Shown here: one piece after another, positions 55,283-64,000 of the stretch
Layout of the letters: every line of letters starts with the position of its first letter
How positions within the stretch are numbered: position 1 is the first letter of the stretch
DNA from: Agarophyton chilense
Taxonomy: Eukaryota > Rhodophyta > Florideophyceae > Gracilariales > Gracilariaceae
DNA: 64,000 nucleotides
Direction: 5' to 3'
Assembly (NCBI GenBank): GCA_030374765.1
Contig: JARGXX010000027.1
Coordinates: 1,116,001 to 1,180,000, forward strand
The notes under the pieces: generated by a model
Databases searched by the model: none
Told to the model about the DNA's origin: nothing
Seen by the model: only the letters and a program-made list of their open reading frames with translations
Translations under genes and position numbers: made by a program

Positions 55283-56795
55283 TGTCGTATAGTGGCTGAA
55301 GGTCTGACCTTTGAGGTTGTCGATATACTACACTGACCTTGTAGATGATGGATGCAAGGGTTCATCGGCCATGCAGCTCCGGGCGAGCTACCATCTAGGT
55401 GTTGTCAGCCACTTGTAGTGTTGACATGTACGTTTTGGTTGATTAATTGTTAGTAGTTGTAATTGAAGGACAATGCCCTTCAAGGGGGGTTTCTTCGCAG
55501 GACTTAGAAGTTTCGCTCGCTTGAGGAATAGCTTGGGCTATGACAAGCTATACCGCTATTGCGTGCTGACGGCCTGTTAGGACCAGAAGTGCACACGGGT
55601 GGAACACGTGGACTGCACGGATGCCAACGCTCGAGTACGAGGCGTGCCACACGTGGCCCGGATTCTACCTAATGGTTAGTATTATTTAGTAATTTTTAGT
55701 ATTTATTTGGCTACGCTATCGCTATTTAGTGTCTATTTTTCGAGCACGCGCCCACTTTCAGGGGCAGCGCGCCACACTACTTAGAAGGTTGAATACTGGT
55801 CCCCAGTAAAGACCCTCTTGGGAGATCCAAGGAGGGAGTCTTGGCTCTGAACTTTTCGTCTTCGGCGCGTCTTCACCGCATACTGCTTGAGCGCCCGTTG
55901 CCCGTTAGTTCATCCACCCCTCTGTCGACCAGAGTGCTACCACCACCGCGGGTTCATATTTAATCGCCGACACTTGTCGTAGTCTCGCCCTTGTATAGGG
56001 ATTCGCCCCCGTTTTTCTCTTGTTCTCCTTTTTGGCTCTCGTGAATGGCCACACCACTCACCCCGCTCGTCCACCTCATACGAGTGTTTCCTCGCTCCTT
56101 TTCCGACAATCGCCGTGGTACCGCTCCGCCTAGGATTGGTCACACCCCGGACTGTGCCGTGCTCACCTAAACACTCTAGGTATATCCCGCTGGATTGGCC
56201 TCGGTCTTACAACCGACTTCGTCGTGCCTTTCCAGAGTGGCTCTGTTTCTGTGCTCCGCTGTATTGCGTCTCCTCCGCCTGAGGCGTGTCTCTCAAGAGA
56301 GGAAGATCCCGGGCATCTTCGTGGTGTCTCCGCTCCAAGCGTTGTTCTACAGTAATTGTAATTATACTTGTTGTATTACAGTAGTGGAGTGGCCACCTGG
56401 CACTGTAGCCAGTGTTGGCCAGCTCTCAGACACTAGGTCAGAGACCGTGCCTTGTTGGCACCTCCCGGGTGATCTGCAGAGTGCAGTTCACTGCATATGG
56501 GGAACTGCACCTGCCCCATTCTAATTTGATAAAGACAGGTACCACTTGGGTCACAAATATACCTTTTGGTTCATTGTTTCTCAACTATCACATAGGCTTT
56601 CCCGCGCGTCGACGCCTACCATCGTTCAGGGTAGTGCCCCGCCGTTTGCCCCTGCGGGTTTTCAAGGTGCCCTGTCACCATCGAGGTTTATTACGTCTAC
56701 CTTCTAAGGTTGAGCGTCATCACGCTTTCTAAGGTTGAGCGTCACTAAGCTCCCGAAACAAGACATTAGCAGACCTCAGAGGTGATTGTACGAGA
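55283..56795 (+). repeat. 3' LTR of the gypsy element, interrupted by a solo LTR
   Basis: TGTCGTATAG ... GTACGAGA, followed by the ATGCC target duplication (56796-56800). After removing 55464-56351 and one GTAAT copy it is about 620 bp and collinear with the 5' LTR. Confidence 0.87.
55464..56351. repeat. Nested solo LTR of a third family
   Basis: 888 bp, TGAAGGACAATG ... TTGTTCTACA (TG...CA), inserted in the 3' LTR of the gypsy element. The 5-bp target duplication GTAAT lies at 55459-55463 and 56352-56356, and the intact 5' LTR shows the empty site (GTAATTGTAATTA). It contains no retroelement genes. It begins with a small hairpin (TGAAGG/CCCTTCA). Its orientation cannot be decided from the sequence. 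Confidence 0.85.
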
Positions 56796-56800
56796 ATGCC

Positions 56801-57837
56801 GGAGCACAGAAATTTGCTACTTGTGGTGCATCTTTTCGGACGTTGGGAACTTCGTTCGTATTTCTTTATAAGATAGATGAGTACTGAAACGGGAACCAGG
56901 AGACAGGCTTAAAGAATTTCAGATTTTGTCAAAGTGCTGCTAACACTTTTCATGTTGTGGATAGGAGGGATTATGGTGAGCGAGGGTGGAGATGGTGGTT
57001 GGCTCTACCATATCCTATTAAAGGGTGATAGTATCTGTTCACTTACGTGCAAGTTACTAGAAAACGCATCTGAAAATCTTGGGCGGGTACCGCTTGCCTC
57101 CCCCTAGATTCTCAGATCTGGGACAGGAGCAAGCCTTCCTGTCCTACTTCCATTGGTCAACCGTTTCAGATTCCGGGAAAGTGGGCGTTTTTAGATGCCC
57201 CCACTGGATCCACAGATCCGCCTCCAAATTCTCGAATCAACAGCTCGTCGCAAGGGTTTTATTTCGCGAACAATGTGGTCTAAAGGACACGAAGTGTATT
57301 TGGCGCTATTTTTTTCAAGAGATATAAATTTGATAAGCACTCTTCCGAGGGTATTAAACCCCATACACAAAGTTATTTCTTTGGAACGGCCCTATGATTA
57401 ACGCACATAAAGCTTTTTATAGCGGACAAATACGTTCAAATCCACGTACAACTTACGATTACATTTAACCTCAAGTAGTACGTCATCGATAGCCCAAATT
57501 TCGTCTAGTATCCCTACTAAAAGGCACACCAATCACACCTAAAGCTCCGAGAGAGTGGGAAGGTAGACCCTTGTGCCATTCAGTAATGCTTGTGAACCAT
57601 CCTCTCCACACTATGCAACAATGAGCTTTGTCTCGATGTCAGAGGTCCATACGAATGTTACTGGCCCAGGAGACTACCTCGATCAAAGCAATATTCTGAT
57701 ACCTCCCAAACTCAAAACGGGCACGGACAAACTTCTATGGTGAGAAGCAGTCAATGAGAGGGCTGAAATCTTACTAGCATGCGCTAAAAGAGGCTACTCG
57801 AGAGCCAAAGGGGCTGCAGCAACTCTTTGAATGAGAT
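56801..57837. other. No gene recognised
   Basis: Flank of the gypsy insertion. A frame at 57079-57327 and one at 57195-57401 overlap; neither shows a motif. Confidence 0.35.
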
Positions 57838-58230
57838 TGCATCGGTCGCTCGAATTCTCGAAGAAAGAAAATCGTTAAGAAGACCGTTCGCACAGGAGAA
57901 GTAGTCCATATCCTGTTATATAAAGATGAGTTCGTACACCAGATGGCAATAATGAAGAAGATTATCAGCCTAATTGCTAAAGACTCAACCCTGGATAGAC
58001 TGCGCTGGATATTTTGCCTATGTAAGGAAGTAATCTGTTTTAAACGTGGGTCAGGGGAGTTTATCGTGGCATATGTCGGACATTTTGTGGGTGCGGCACT
58101 GTCTTATCAAAACCTGACCAATTCCGACCAGGAATTCAGCGACAGCAAAAACTTTGCTACAATCCTGTTAGTGAACGCCAGCTTCTCCTCTCAGACTCTC
58201 ACTAATATCATGAACAACCTAATTGTTTGA
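57838..58230 (+). CDS. Unrecognised ORF ending at a copia insertion site
   Basis: About 130 codons open from 57.84 kb (first ATG 57943) to TGA at 58228. It contains LRWIFCLCKEVICFKRGSGE, then FVGAALSYQNLTNSDQEFSD and ILLVNASFSSQTLTNIMNNL. It stops just before the ACTAA target duplication of the copia element. It could be the 3' part of a gene or of another element's Gag; no family recognised. Confidence 0.25.
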   Translation, partial: CIGRSNSRRKKIVKKTVRTGEVVHILLYKDEFVHQMAIMKKIISLIAKDSTLDRLRWIFCLCKEVICFKRGSGEFIVAYVGHFVGAALSYQNLTNSDQEFSDSKNFATILLVNASFSSQTLTNIMNNLIV

Positions 58231-58235
58231 ACTAA

Positions 58236-58483
58236 TGTTAGGTCGAGTGCAAATGAGCGTAGGAGAGGCTAGTTAGGTGAAAACAAGACGATAGGAGTTG
58301 AGCACTGCTGATACAAACAGTAAGATCAGCAGTCCTTCCTCTCTACTCAACAGACGAATACGAGAGCAATTAACTACGAAGTGTATGCTCTCGTAAACAA
58401 ATACAAATACAAAATCAAACGAAAGTCACGTAAGCAATACAAGAATAAAATGACCATGATACAAACATTCAAGTTCACTGAGA
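58236..58483 (-). repeat. 3' LTR of the second copia element
   Basis: 248 bp. It contains two strong hairpins, each with perfect arms in at least one LTR copy: CTGCTGAT/ATCAGCAG and ACGAGAGCA/TGCTCTCGT. Its lower-coordinate end begins TGTTAGG and adjoins ACTAA. Confidence 0.88.
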
Positions 58484-58492
58484 TCCCCCCTC
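58484..58492 (-). other. Polypurine tract
   Basis: GAGGGGGGA on the minus strand directly before the 3' LTR; the plus-strand DNA primer site of the element. Confidence 0.75.
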
Positions 58493-58499
58493 GACCGGT

Positions 58500-59138
58500 A
58501 CGGGTGAAACATGGAGAGCTGTTCGATGCAGTGCAAACAGTTCTCCAATCAGAGACTTCGTGAATATATTTGCTCGATTTTTCTCAGACAGAACGTGATG
58601 AATCGCTACAAGTCCTTGATTGACAGCATCCAATACGTGATGATGCCTTAGTTCAATGTGCTTCACTTTTTGCATGCCAAATTCGGTTTTCGTCTATGCA
58701 ATTGCACCAAGATTGTCCTGAAACAAAGGAATCGGGTAGTCAAGTGCAAACCCCAGTTCATTTAGAACGTTCCTGATCCAAGTGAGTTGTTTAATGCATT
58801 CCGAGATAGCATAGAACTCAGCTTCTGTTGTCGATAGGGCCGTTGATTTCTGGAGCTTCGAACTCCAAATCACAGGAACGTCACCAATAGTGATTACATG
58901 ACCCCCCCCTCGATCGTCGTTTATCCAGATCACGGCCCCAATCGACATCGGACCAAGACGCGACAGAAGAATAGACGCTGTATGGTATTTCCAAGCCGTA
59001 ATGCTTCGTCGCAAGCAAGTACCGTACGACTTTCTTCATGCATTGCCAATGTTCAGGTGAAGGATTAGATGCAAACTTTCCAAGCATGGACACCGCTGTA
59101 GACAAATCCGGTCGGGTGCGAGTACTTAGAAAAAGTAG
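58500..59138 (-). pseudogene. copia RNase H tail in broken frames
   Basis: Continues the polyprotein after its stop at 59139. Pieces in order: TRTRPDLSTAVSMLGKFASN, VRYLLATKHYGLEI, SWSDVDWGRDLDKRRSRGG (RNase H Asp), VIWSSKLQKSTALSTTEAEF (the signature STTEAE), LFQDNLGAI, HIELRHHHVLDAV and NIFTKSL. At least three frame changes or stops occur. The motifs are otherwise well preserved. Confidence 0.85.
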
Positions 59139-62100
59139 CTATCCAAGAACCTCCTTGTATGACACATTCATCATAGCCGAACATTCAGAGTCACTGGGAA
59201 CTGTCAATGCGTCATACAGACAATGTGTTTGAGGAAGAGGAGCAGCGACGGGTGTTGCAGTATCCATATGACACATTTTGATGATCTTCTCAATGAGCGG
59301 CCGTTGGTGAAGCAGAATTCCTCTGTGGTTCTCATAAATAGAAACACCAAGATATAAATCAGTTCGACCGAGATCAGAAATATCATACTTAGTGCAGAGT
59401 TTTTCCTTTACCCATGTAGTCATATGAGCCGGTCCGAAAATGCTGAGATCATCCACATAGGCCAGAACGATGACCTTTCTCGTTCCAGTTCTGAATAGAA
59501 AGACACAAGGAGCAGATTGGAGCGGTTTGAAACCGATGGAGGATAGATAAGAAGAAATCTCTTCGAACCAGAGTCTCGGCGCTTCCCGAGTGCCATACAA
59601 TGATTTCACAAGCTTCACAACACGGCCATCGGCTTCACTTACGTCCTTAATTTTCGGGAGCTTAATCCAAATGGGACTCTCCGTAGGCATATTAGCATTT
59701 AAAAATGCTCCTTTCACATCAATGTGCTGACGATCCCATTTCATAGTAGTGGAGAGAATCATCATGACGCGAAATATTTCAAAGTTGAGTACCGGTGCGT
59801 AAAGACTGTCTTTATCAGAGACGGTCTGGAAATTTCCTCGTGCAACCAATCGAGCTTTGAAACGTAAGGGCTTACCGTTGTGATCTCGTTTAAGACGGAA
59901 AATAAATCCGGAAGGAATTGGCTGGCCATGGTCAGAGGTGGCATCCTCGTAGGTACCGAGATTGCGAATAGTTTCGAATTCAGTACGGATAGCGTCCTTC
60001 CAGTGGGTAGCTTCAGGAGATGAGAGAGCGTGACGTAGTGTAGGTTCATCAGATGTGCTGATTTCTTCAGGAAGTGTCCGTACTGCATTTGCAACCTCTG
60101 TCTCAAAGTCAGATGCATACCCGCCAAGGTCTGGATGGTAGGTTGACGGTTTCTCTGGATAATGAGTCAGTCCGGAGCTACTGTCACTGCGGGATAAACT
60201 GAGGGATTCAGTTTCGTCTGCATGAGACGAGAGTGAGGGGGTGATATGATTGGAACCGGGGGGAGTGTCATCGTCATCATCACTGGAAGCATAGCCTTTT
60301 GAAGGGAAACAGGAAGAACAGTCTGATGCGGTTGGAGGTATAGGTGAAGCAGACCCATTAATGAGGGAAAGACCAGGAAACTCCTTTTCAAGAAATCTGA
60401 CATGCTTGGTTATGGTAACACCGATGCTGGTTAAGATTTTGTACATGCCACCACGGATGTGTCCAAGATTGAGGCCTTCCACAAGTCGGGGTTGCATCTT
60501 CTTACGATCTTTGGGGTTTTCCTCCACAAGGGCACGGCACCCAAAACTTCGAAGATGCTTTACATCGTGAGGAGGCTCCTGAAGTAAGTGGACAAAGGGT
60601 ATGCGAGCTGTACTGCGGTGGGTGCCGACATTTTTGCAGAAAACTACATGATGAAGAGCATCTTTCCAGAAACAGAGCGGCAGATGAGCCTGTTCCAGAC
60701 AGGCTCGTATGGGTCCCATAGGGACAGCAATGTTACGTTCAGCAAGACCATTCGATGATGGTGTGTAGGCAGAAGTTGTAGTAATGACGACGCCACTGCG
60801 CTTCAAGGTCTTTTGCGCCTTGAAGAACTCTGAACCACCGTCTGAGTGAAGCGAAAGGACACGTTGGTTAGATTGGCGCTCGAACCAATTTACGTACTCC
60901 AACAGTATATCAGATGCTTCGGATTTGCGGAGGAGTGCGGCTGCGAATAGATACCGAGTGTATTCATCGACAATGATTATGTAGTAAACATGACCTCCTT
61001 CCGATTCAGTGCCGACAAAGGTAATGTCAGTGTGGAGTTGACCAGGTCTACCGGCGGATGATAAGGAACCCCGGAAGCTACGCCGAAATTTTCCACGAAC
61101 GGACGGAATGCAATCCATTGTTGATTTTCCAGATTTGGATAGCACATGTCTTTGAAGTAGAGTCCTGACCTCTGCCATCGTTGCAGTATGACCAAGTCGG
61201 TTGTGCCACAGCGAAATATTCTTGGAAGTCAAGTCAATTTCTTCCACAGCTACTGTGGACGTTTTCATCGTCATTTCTTCCACAGCTACTGTAGAGGCCT
61301 TCATTGCATCATCAGTGCTGATAATATCGGAAATACGAGCCATCATAGCCATCGTTTGGGGGGTTGAGCTAAAATTGACTGGATGTGAGGAGGAGGAGCA
61401 GTGTCCAGGAATGTAATATAGTCCATCAGCGTTTTTAGAAGCGCTGCCAACGATCCGCAGGTTGTCATCCAGATCAATGATGTAGGCTACCGCTGGAAGA
61501 AAGAGTACAGAGAGATTTTTGGCAGTAAGAGCTGGGATAGAGAGCAGACTCATGGCAATATTGCTAGAAACCAGCGTGTTGCTGAGCGAAACCGTTGTGT
61601 CAGTTCCTCCATAAGACCAGGTAACGTCTCTTACACCTGTTTCTGTGGCTACGATTTCCGAGTTGTCTCCCAATGCAATTGGAACATTGCACTTATAGCT
61701 CCGATATAAATACTTTGCGGAGGATGTCAGGTGGGCAGTAGAACCAGAGTCCAACATTAAAAAGTTGTCTTCTGTGGTGCGTGCAGCCATGGCTCGGGGA
61801 CGTGTGACTGCTACGCGGTTGGTTGTTTTCCTAGAGCTTGAACCAATGTCAGTCAGTTTATCGGGCTTCTCGGTCGATTCTGTAGACTTCTGACCCGATA
61901 GCGCTGTGGTTGATTCAGTAGGGATTTTCAGTTTGTTCTTTGGGTTCAAGGGATTTAGATAACAGCGATTGGTTGTATAGTTTTCCTTGTTGCATATTCC
62001 ACATTTTGGTCTGGCTGCTGCAGCTCGTTCTGAGAATTGACTTCTGAGTGTTCGCACTTCATCAAGCAGACGAATCGAAACAACATCCCAGGTGGTTTTA

Positions 62101-62513
62101 TCAGTTAAAAGGGTTTTGATGGCAGCACAAACAGGATTAAGTTCCATTGCAGTAACCGAAGACACTAAAAGAGCAACAGTGAGCTCTTCAGGTAGTTTTT
62201 TTTCCATGGCTGTTAGTTGTTCTATGACACTGGCCATCTTGTCGATATGACAACCCATGTTTTGGTTGATGTCGGAATACCTCATGTTTATCAACTCACA
62301 CATTTTGACAATGCGGGATGCTGTTGACGTGGATGGAAAACGCTCATCCAGTCTTTTCAGCATTTTACATGGGTTTCCAATGTCACTCTGTACTACACGC
62401 AGAGCTTCATCAGAAAGAGCAGAAACAATAAGTCCGCTTGCGTTCTTCTTACTGAACTCCCATTCGGCTTTCTTCTCTTCACCAGAGCTGAAGGGATTTC
62501 GAGCCTGACTCAA
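59139..62513 (-). CDS. copia Gag-Pol polyprotein (to the RT/RNase H junction)
   Basis: An uninterrupted 1124-codon frame on the minus strand. Gag comes first, with a zinc knuckle at about residue 170 reading CGICNKENYTTNRC, where the His is Tyr. The protease is FLMLDSGSTAHLTSS near residue 255. The pre-integrase motif is LWHNRLGHTATMAEV; its Cys pair reads CIPS, so the second Cys is lost. The integrase core keeps D, D, E: LHTDITFVG, LSLHSDGGSEFF and GLAERNIAV. RT starts at about residue 850 (FIFRLKRDHNGKPLRFKARL), with HIDVKGAFLNANMP (motif A) and VLAYVDDLSIFG (catalytic YVDD). The true start lies upstream: the same phase continues to about 62.63 kb through a TAG (DYKL-stop-RIRIDAAC, where Trp is expected) to an ATA where ATG would be expected. 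It ends at 59139 before RNase H. Confidence 0.92.
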   Translation of the reverse strand: MSQARNPFSSGEEKKAEWEFSKKNASGLIVSALSDEALRVVQSDIGNPCKMLKRLDERFPSTSTASRIVKMCELINMRYSDINQNMGCHIDKMASVIEQLTAMEKKLPEELTVALLVSSVTAMELNPVCAAIKTLLTDKTTWDVVSIRLLDEVRTLRSQFSERAAAARPKCGICNKENYTTNRCYLNPLNPKNKLKIPTESTTALSGQKSTESTEKPDKLTDIGSSSRKTTNRVAVTRPRAMAARTTEDNFLMLDSGSTAHLTSSAKYLYRSYKCNVPIALGDNSEIVATETGVRDVTWSYGGTDTTVSLSNTLVSSNIAMSLLSIPALTAKNLSVLFLPAVAYIIDLDDNLRIVGSASKNADGLYYIPGHCSSSSHPVNFSSTPQTMAMMARISDIISTDDAMKASTVAVEEMTMKTSTVAVEEIDLTSKNISLWHNRLGHTATMAEVRTLLQRHVLSKSGKSTMDCIPSVRGKFRRSFRGSLSSAGRPGQLHTDITFVGTESEGGHVYYIIIVDEYTRYLFAAALLRKSEASDILLEYVNWFERQSNQRVLSLHSDGGSEFFKAQKTLKRSGVVITTTSAYTPSSNGLAERNIAVPMGPIRACLEQAHLPLCFWKDALHHVVFCKNVGTHRSTARIPFVHLLQEPPHDVKHLRSFGCRALVEENPKDRKKMQPRLVEGLNLGHIRGGMYKILTSIGVTITKHVRFLEKEFPGLSLINGSASPIPPTASDCSSCFPSKGYASSDDDDDTPPGSNHITPSLSSHADETESLSLSRSDSSSGLTHYPEKPSTYHPDLGGYASDFETEVANAVRTLPEEISTSDEPTLRHALSSPEATHWKDAIRTEFETIRNLGTYEDATSDHGQPIPSGFIFRLKRDHNGKPLRFKARLVARGNFQTVSDKDSLYAPVLNFEIFRVMMILSTTMKWDRQHIDVKGAFLNANMPTESPIWIKLPKIKDVSEADGRVVKLVKSLYGTREAPRLWFEEISSYLSSIGFKPLQSAPCVFLFRTGTRKVIVLAYVDDLSIFGPAHMTTWVKEKLCTKYDISDLGRTDLYLGVSIYENHRGILLHQRPLIEKIIKMCHMDTATPVAAPLPQTHCLYDALTVPSDSECSAMMNVSYKEVLG

Positions 62514-62742
62514 AACTTCTCCAATGCCTTTGGCATTACATGCGGCATCAATTCGTATTCTCTAGAGCTTGTAGTCATGCTTCTCATCAAAGGGCATAAT
62601 TCGAACTTTCAATCCATCAGAATCTATGGTGAGACAGAAACCGAGAGTACAGTGTAGAAGATTCAAATAACCAAGACAGAAGAGAGACAATTAACAACAA
62701 TAATGCTGTAAGCAAAAGAACAAATGTTACAGACTGACGTAA

Positions 62743-62757
62743 CCTGGGCCCATAACC
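62743..62757 (-). other. Primer-binding site, initiator tRNA-Met anticodon-arm type
   Basis: Minus strand GGTTATGGGCCCAGG, immediately inside the 5' LTR. It is complementary to CCTGGGCCCATAACC, the CAT anticodon loop and stem of eukaryotic initiator tRNA-Met. It is the same type of site as at 8616-8630. Confidence 0.82.
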
Positions 62758-63005
62758 TCTCAGGTCAAGTGCAAATGAGCGTAGGAGAGGCTAGTTAGGT
62801 GAAAACAAGACGATAGGAGTTGAGGACTGCTGATACAAACAGTAAGATCAGCAGTCCTTCCTTTATACTCAACAGACGAATACGAGAGCAATAAACTACG
62901 AAGTGTATGCTCTCGTAAACAAATACAAATACAAAATCAAACGAAAGTCACGTAAGCAATACAAGAATAAATTGACCATGATACAAACATTCAAGTTCAC
63001 TGAGA
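62758..63005 (-). repeat. 5' LTR of the second copia element
   Basis: 248 bp, about 97 percent identical to 58236-58483, followed by the ACTAA duplication. It keeps both hairpins; one has an 11-bp perfect stem here (GGACTGCTGAT/ATCAGCAGTCC). Confidence 0.88.
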
Positions 63006-63078
63006 ACTAAAGGCAAATCTGTACGAGACTACTCAGTCATAACAAATTAAAAAACGTTTATGGTCGATCAAGGAAATC

Positions 63079-63315
63079 ATGACAATGACAAAGAATGACG
63101 CATTGAGTGATGACGAAAACACTGCGCTCGTGGATTCCATCATAACAGCTGAAGCCGCGCTGAAACAACATGAAAGAATGCATGAGGAAGATGATAATTG
63201 TGCATGGATAGGTCTTCAAGACGCTATCACGGCATTAGAAGAAGCAGGTCTGGAAAAGAAAGATTTCAAGGAAGTACGTAAGAACGAATCATCAGGTCAA
63301 ACCAGTAAATCCTAG
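63079..63315 (+). CDS. Unrecognised acidic ORF right of the copia insertion
   Basis: 78 codons from an ATG at 63079: MTMTKNDALSDDENTALVDS, then ITALEEAGLEKKDFKEVRKN, TAG after SSGQTSKS. The same phase continues after the stop as a Lys/Glu/Asn-rich run (RNKKCRRESEGDTNKNTRNE) to about 63.5 kb. No family recognised; highly charged. A second 80-codon frame at 63476-63718 is also unassigned. Confidence 0.3.
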   Translation: MTMTKNDALSDDENTALVDSIITAEAALKQHERMHEEDDNCAWIGLQDAITALEEAGLEKKDFKEVRKNESSGQTSKS

Positions 63316-63719
63316 CTGAACTCTAACAAGGGAAATAGGAGAAATAAAAAGTGCAGACGAGAATCCGAAGGGGATACCAACAAAAATACTCGGAATGAAA
63401 GAGAAAACGAGAAGAATTCCAACGCAAAGGAAGAGACCCCGAAGCAGAAGGACGAGGAGGATCCAGGCTTGATCTTTGAGACTTGCAAAGGTAATCGAGT
63501 ATGAAGAGTGCCTCTTCCTTGTCCGTTCACCAGGCCCACCGTTATTAATAATCAATGTGACTGAAGAATATCAACTCAATGCAAGCGGCAGAATGACGTC
63601 GCCATTAACGAGCGACACGGCCGACCCGAACACCACTGATTACCACCATCTTGCTGCACTTGCAAACCTTTTTAAAACAAGCAGGAAATTCCTGCTGCAG
63701 CCTTTCAGGCAGTCATAAA

Positions 63720-64000
63720 GGCTATTCAGACGTCGAAGGTCCGGCCAATCAGCTATTCCCTGCTCTTATCAATCACAGCATTGACTCTCAACTCTAAGTC
63801 TGCTACGGTTCGCTCTCATGCGCGCAATATTTGTATCTTATTTCTTCGCTACTTCGTCCTGCGAAGATTGAGAAATGTTATTGCAATAAACGTTGAGGAT
63901 CATGGGCAGCTTGTTAAAAACATCGTTGCTCAACAGAATAAGGAATATGTCCAATGCAATCTTCCAAACTTCATCTTGGCAACAACGGAAAACGTCGCGG
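63720..64000. other. No gene recognised
   Basis: Window end. Short frames only. Confidence 0.3.

Larger units (their letters stand above)
44078..56795 (+). mobile_element. Ty3/gypsy chromovirus-like retrotransposon with antisense extra gene
   Basis: Direct LTRs at 44078-44711 and 55283-56795 bound one element, with the 5-bp target duplication ATGCC at 44073-44077 and 56796-56800. In order: primer-binding site, gag, protease, RT, RNase H, integrase with a chromodomain-like end, a solo LTR insertion, a purine tract, an antisense reading frame, a purine tract, and the 3' LTR. Without the two nested solo LTRs it is about 11.1 kb, far longer than the usual 5-6 kb chromovirus; the excess is the region between pol and the 3' LTR. 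Gag and pol carry many stops and frameshifts. The LTRs differ at many positions, so it is old. Confidence 0.88.
58236..63005 (-). mobile_element. Ty1/copia retrotransposon, nearly full length
   Basis: Minus strand, 4.77 kb. 248-bp LTRs at 58236-58483 and 62758-63005, and a perfect target duplication ACTAA at 58231-58235 and 63006-63010. It has a primer-binding site, gag-pol in one frame over 1124 codons, RNase H in broken frames, and a polypurine tract. Domain order gag, protease, integrase, RT, RNase H is that of copia. The LTRs differ at about 8 of 248 positions. A TAG near the start of gag and breaks in RNase H make it non-autonomous. Confidence 0.92.

Overview
This window is nuclear DNA from a eukaryote, and most of it is a graveyard of transposable elements. 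The evidence is a set of exclusively eukaryotic elements (Ty1/copia, Ty3/gypsy chromovirus-like, an APE-type LINE with RNase H, piggyBac, Helitron, PIF/Harbinger-like and Tnp2/CACTA-like), short candidate spliceosomal introns with GTAAGT-type donors, and fragments of eukaryotic housekeeping genes. I see no bacterial operons, rRNA or CRISPR. The mix of elements resembles red algal or oomycete-type genomes, but the sequence alone does not settle the species. In-frame stops of all three kinds occur in almost every element gene, so decay is a better explanation than an altered genetic code.

Layout. 1-5 kb: no gene recognised, ending in a piggyBac 3' remnant. 5.36-8.72 kb: a young-looking but defective copia element (86-bp LTRs, 5-bp target duplication) that lost its integrase. 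9.4-11.3 kb: Helitron Rep/helicase relics. 14.8-16.5 kb: a second, inverted piggyBac copy, followed by a tRNA-derived SINE candidate. 17-25.6 kb: a gene-like island with a TMEM230-like gene, a decayed EF-hand mitochondrial carrier, the C-terminal tail of an NADP-isocitrate dehydrogenase, and several unrecognised frames. 26.6-29.5 kb: a decayed Tnp2-type transposase on the minus strand. 29.6-33.7 kb: a LINE on the plus strand. 34.2-35.7 kb: an unrecognised gene with intron signals. 36.4-37.5 kb: an LTR fragment and a foldback repeat. 40.9-43.8 kb: a Harbinger-like pair (Myb-like protein plus DDE transposase) split by a solo LTR.

44.08-56.80 kb is one large Ty3/gypsy element, bounded by direct LTRs and an ATGCC target duplication. 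It carries gag, protease, RT/RNase H and an integrase with a C-terminal chromodomain-like end. Between pol and the 3' LTR lie about 3.3 kb of extra DNA holding a long antisense reading frame (54,423 to 52,132) that I cannot assign to any family. Two solo LTRs of other families are nested in the element. 58.24-63.01 kb is a second copia element with 248-bp LTRs, an ACTAA target duplication and a 1124-codon gag-pol frame.

The most interesting signals are the antisense gene in the gypsy element, the primer-binding sites of both copia elements (which match the anticodon arm of initiator tRNA-Met, not its 3' end), the recently moved copia copy that lacks an integrase, and the solo-LTR insertion that cleanly splits the Myb-like gene.
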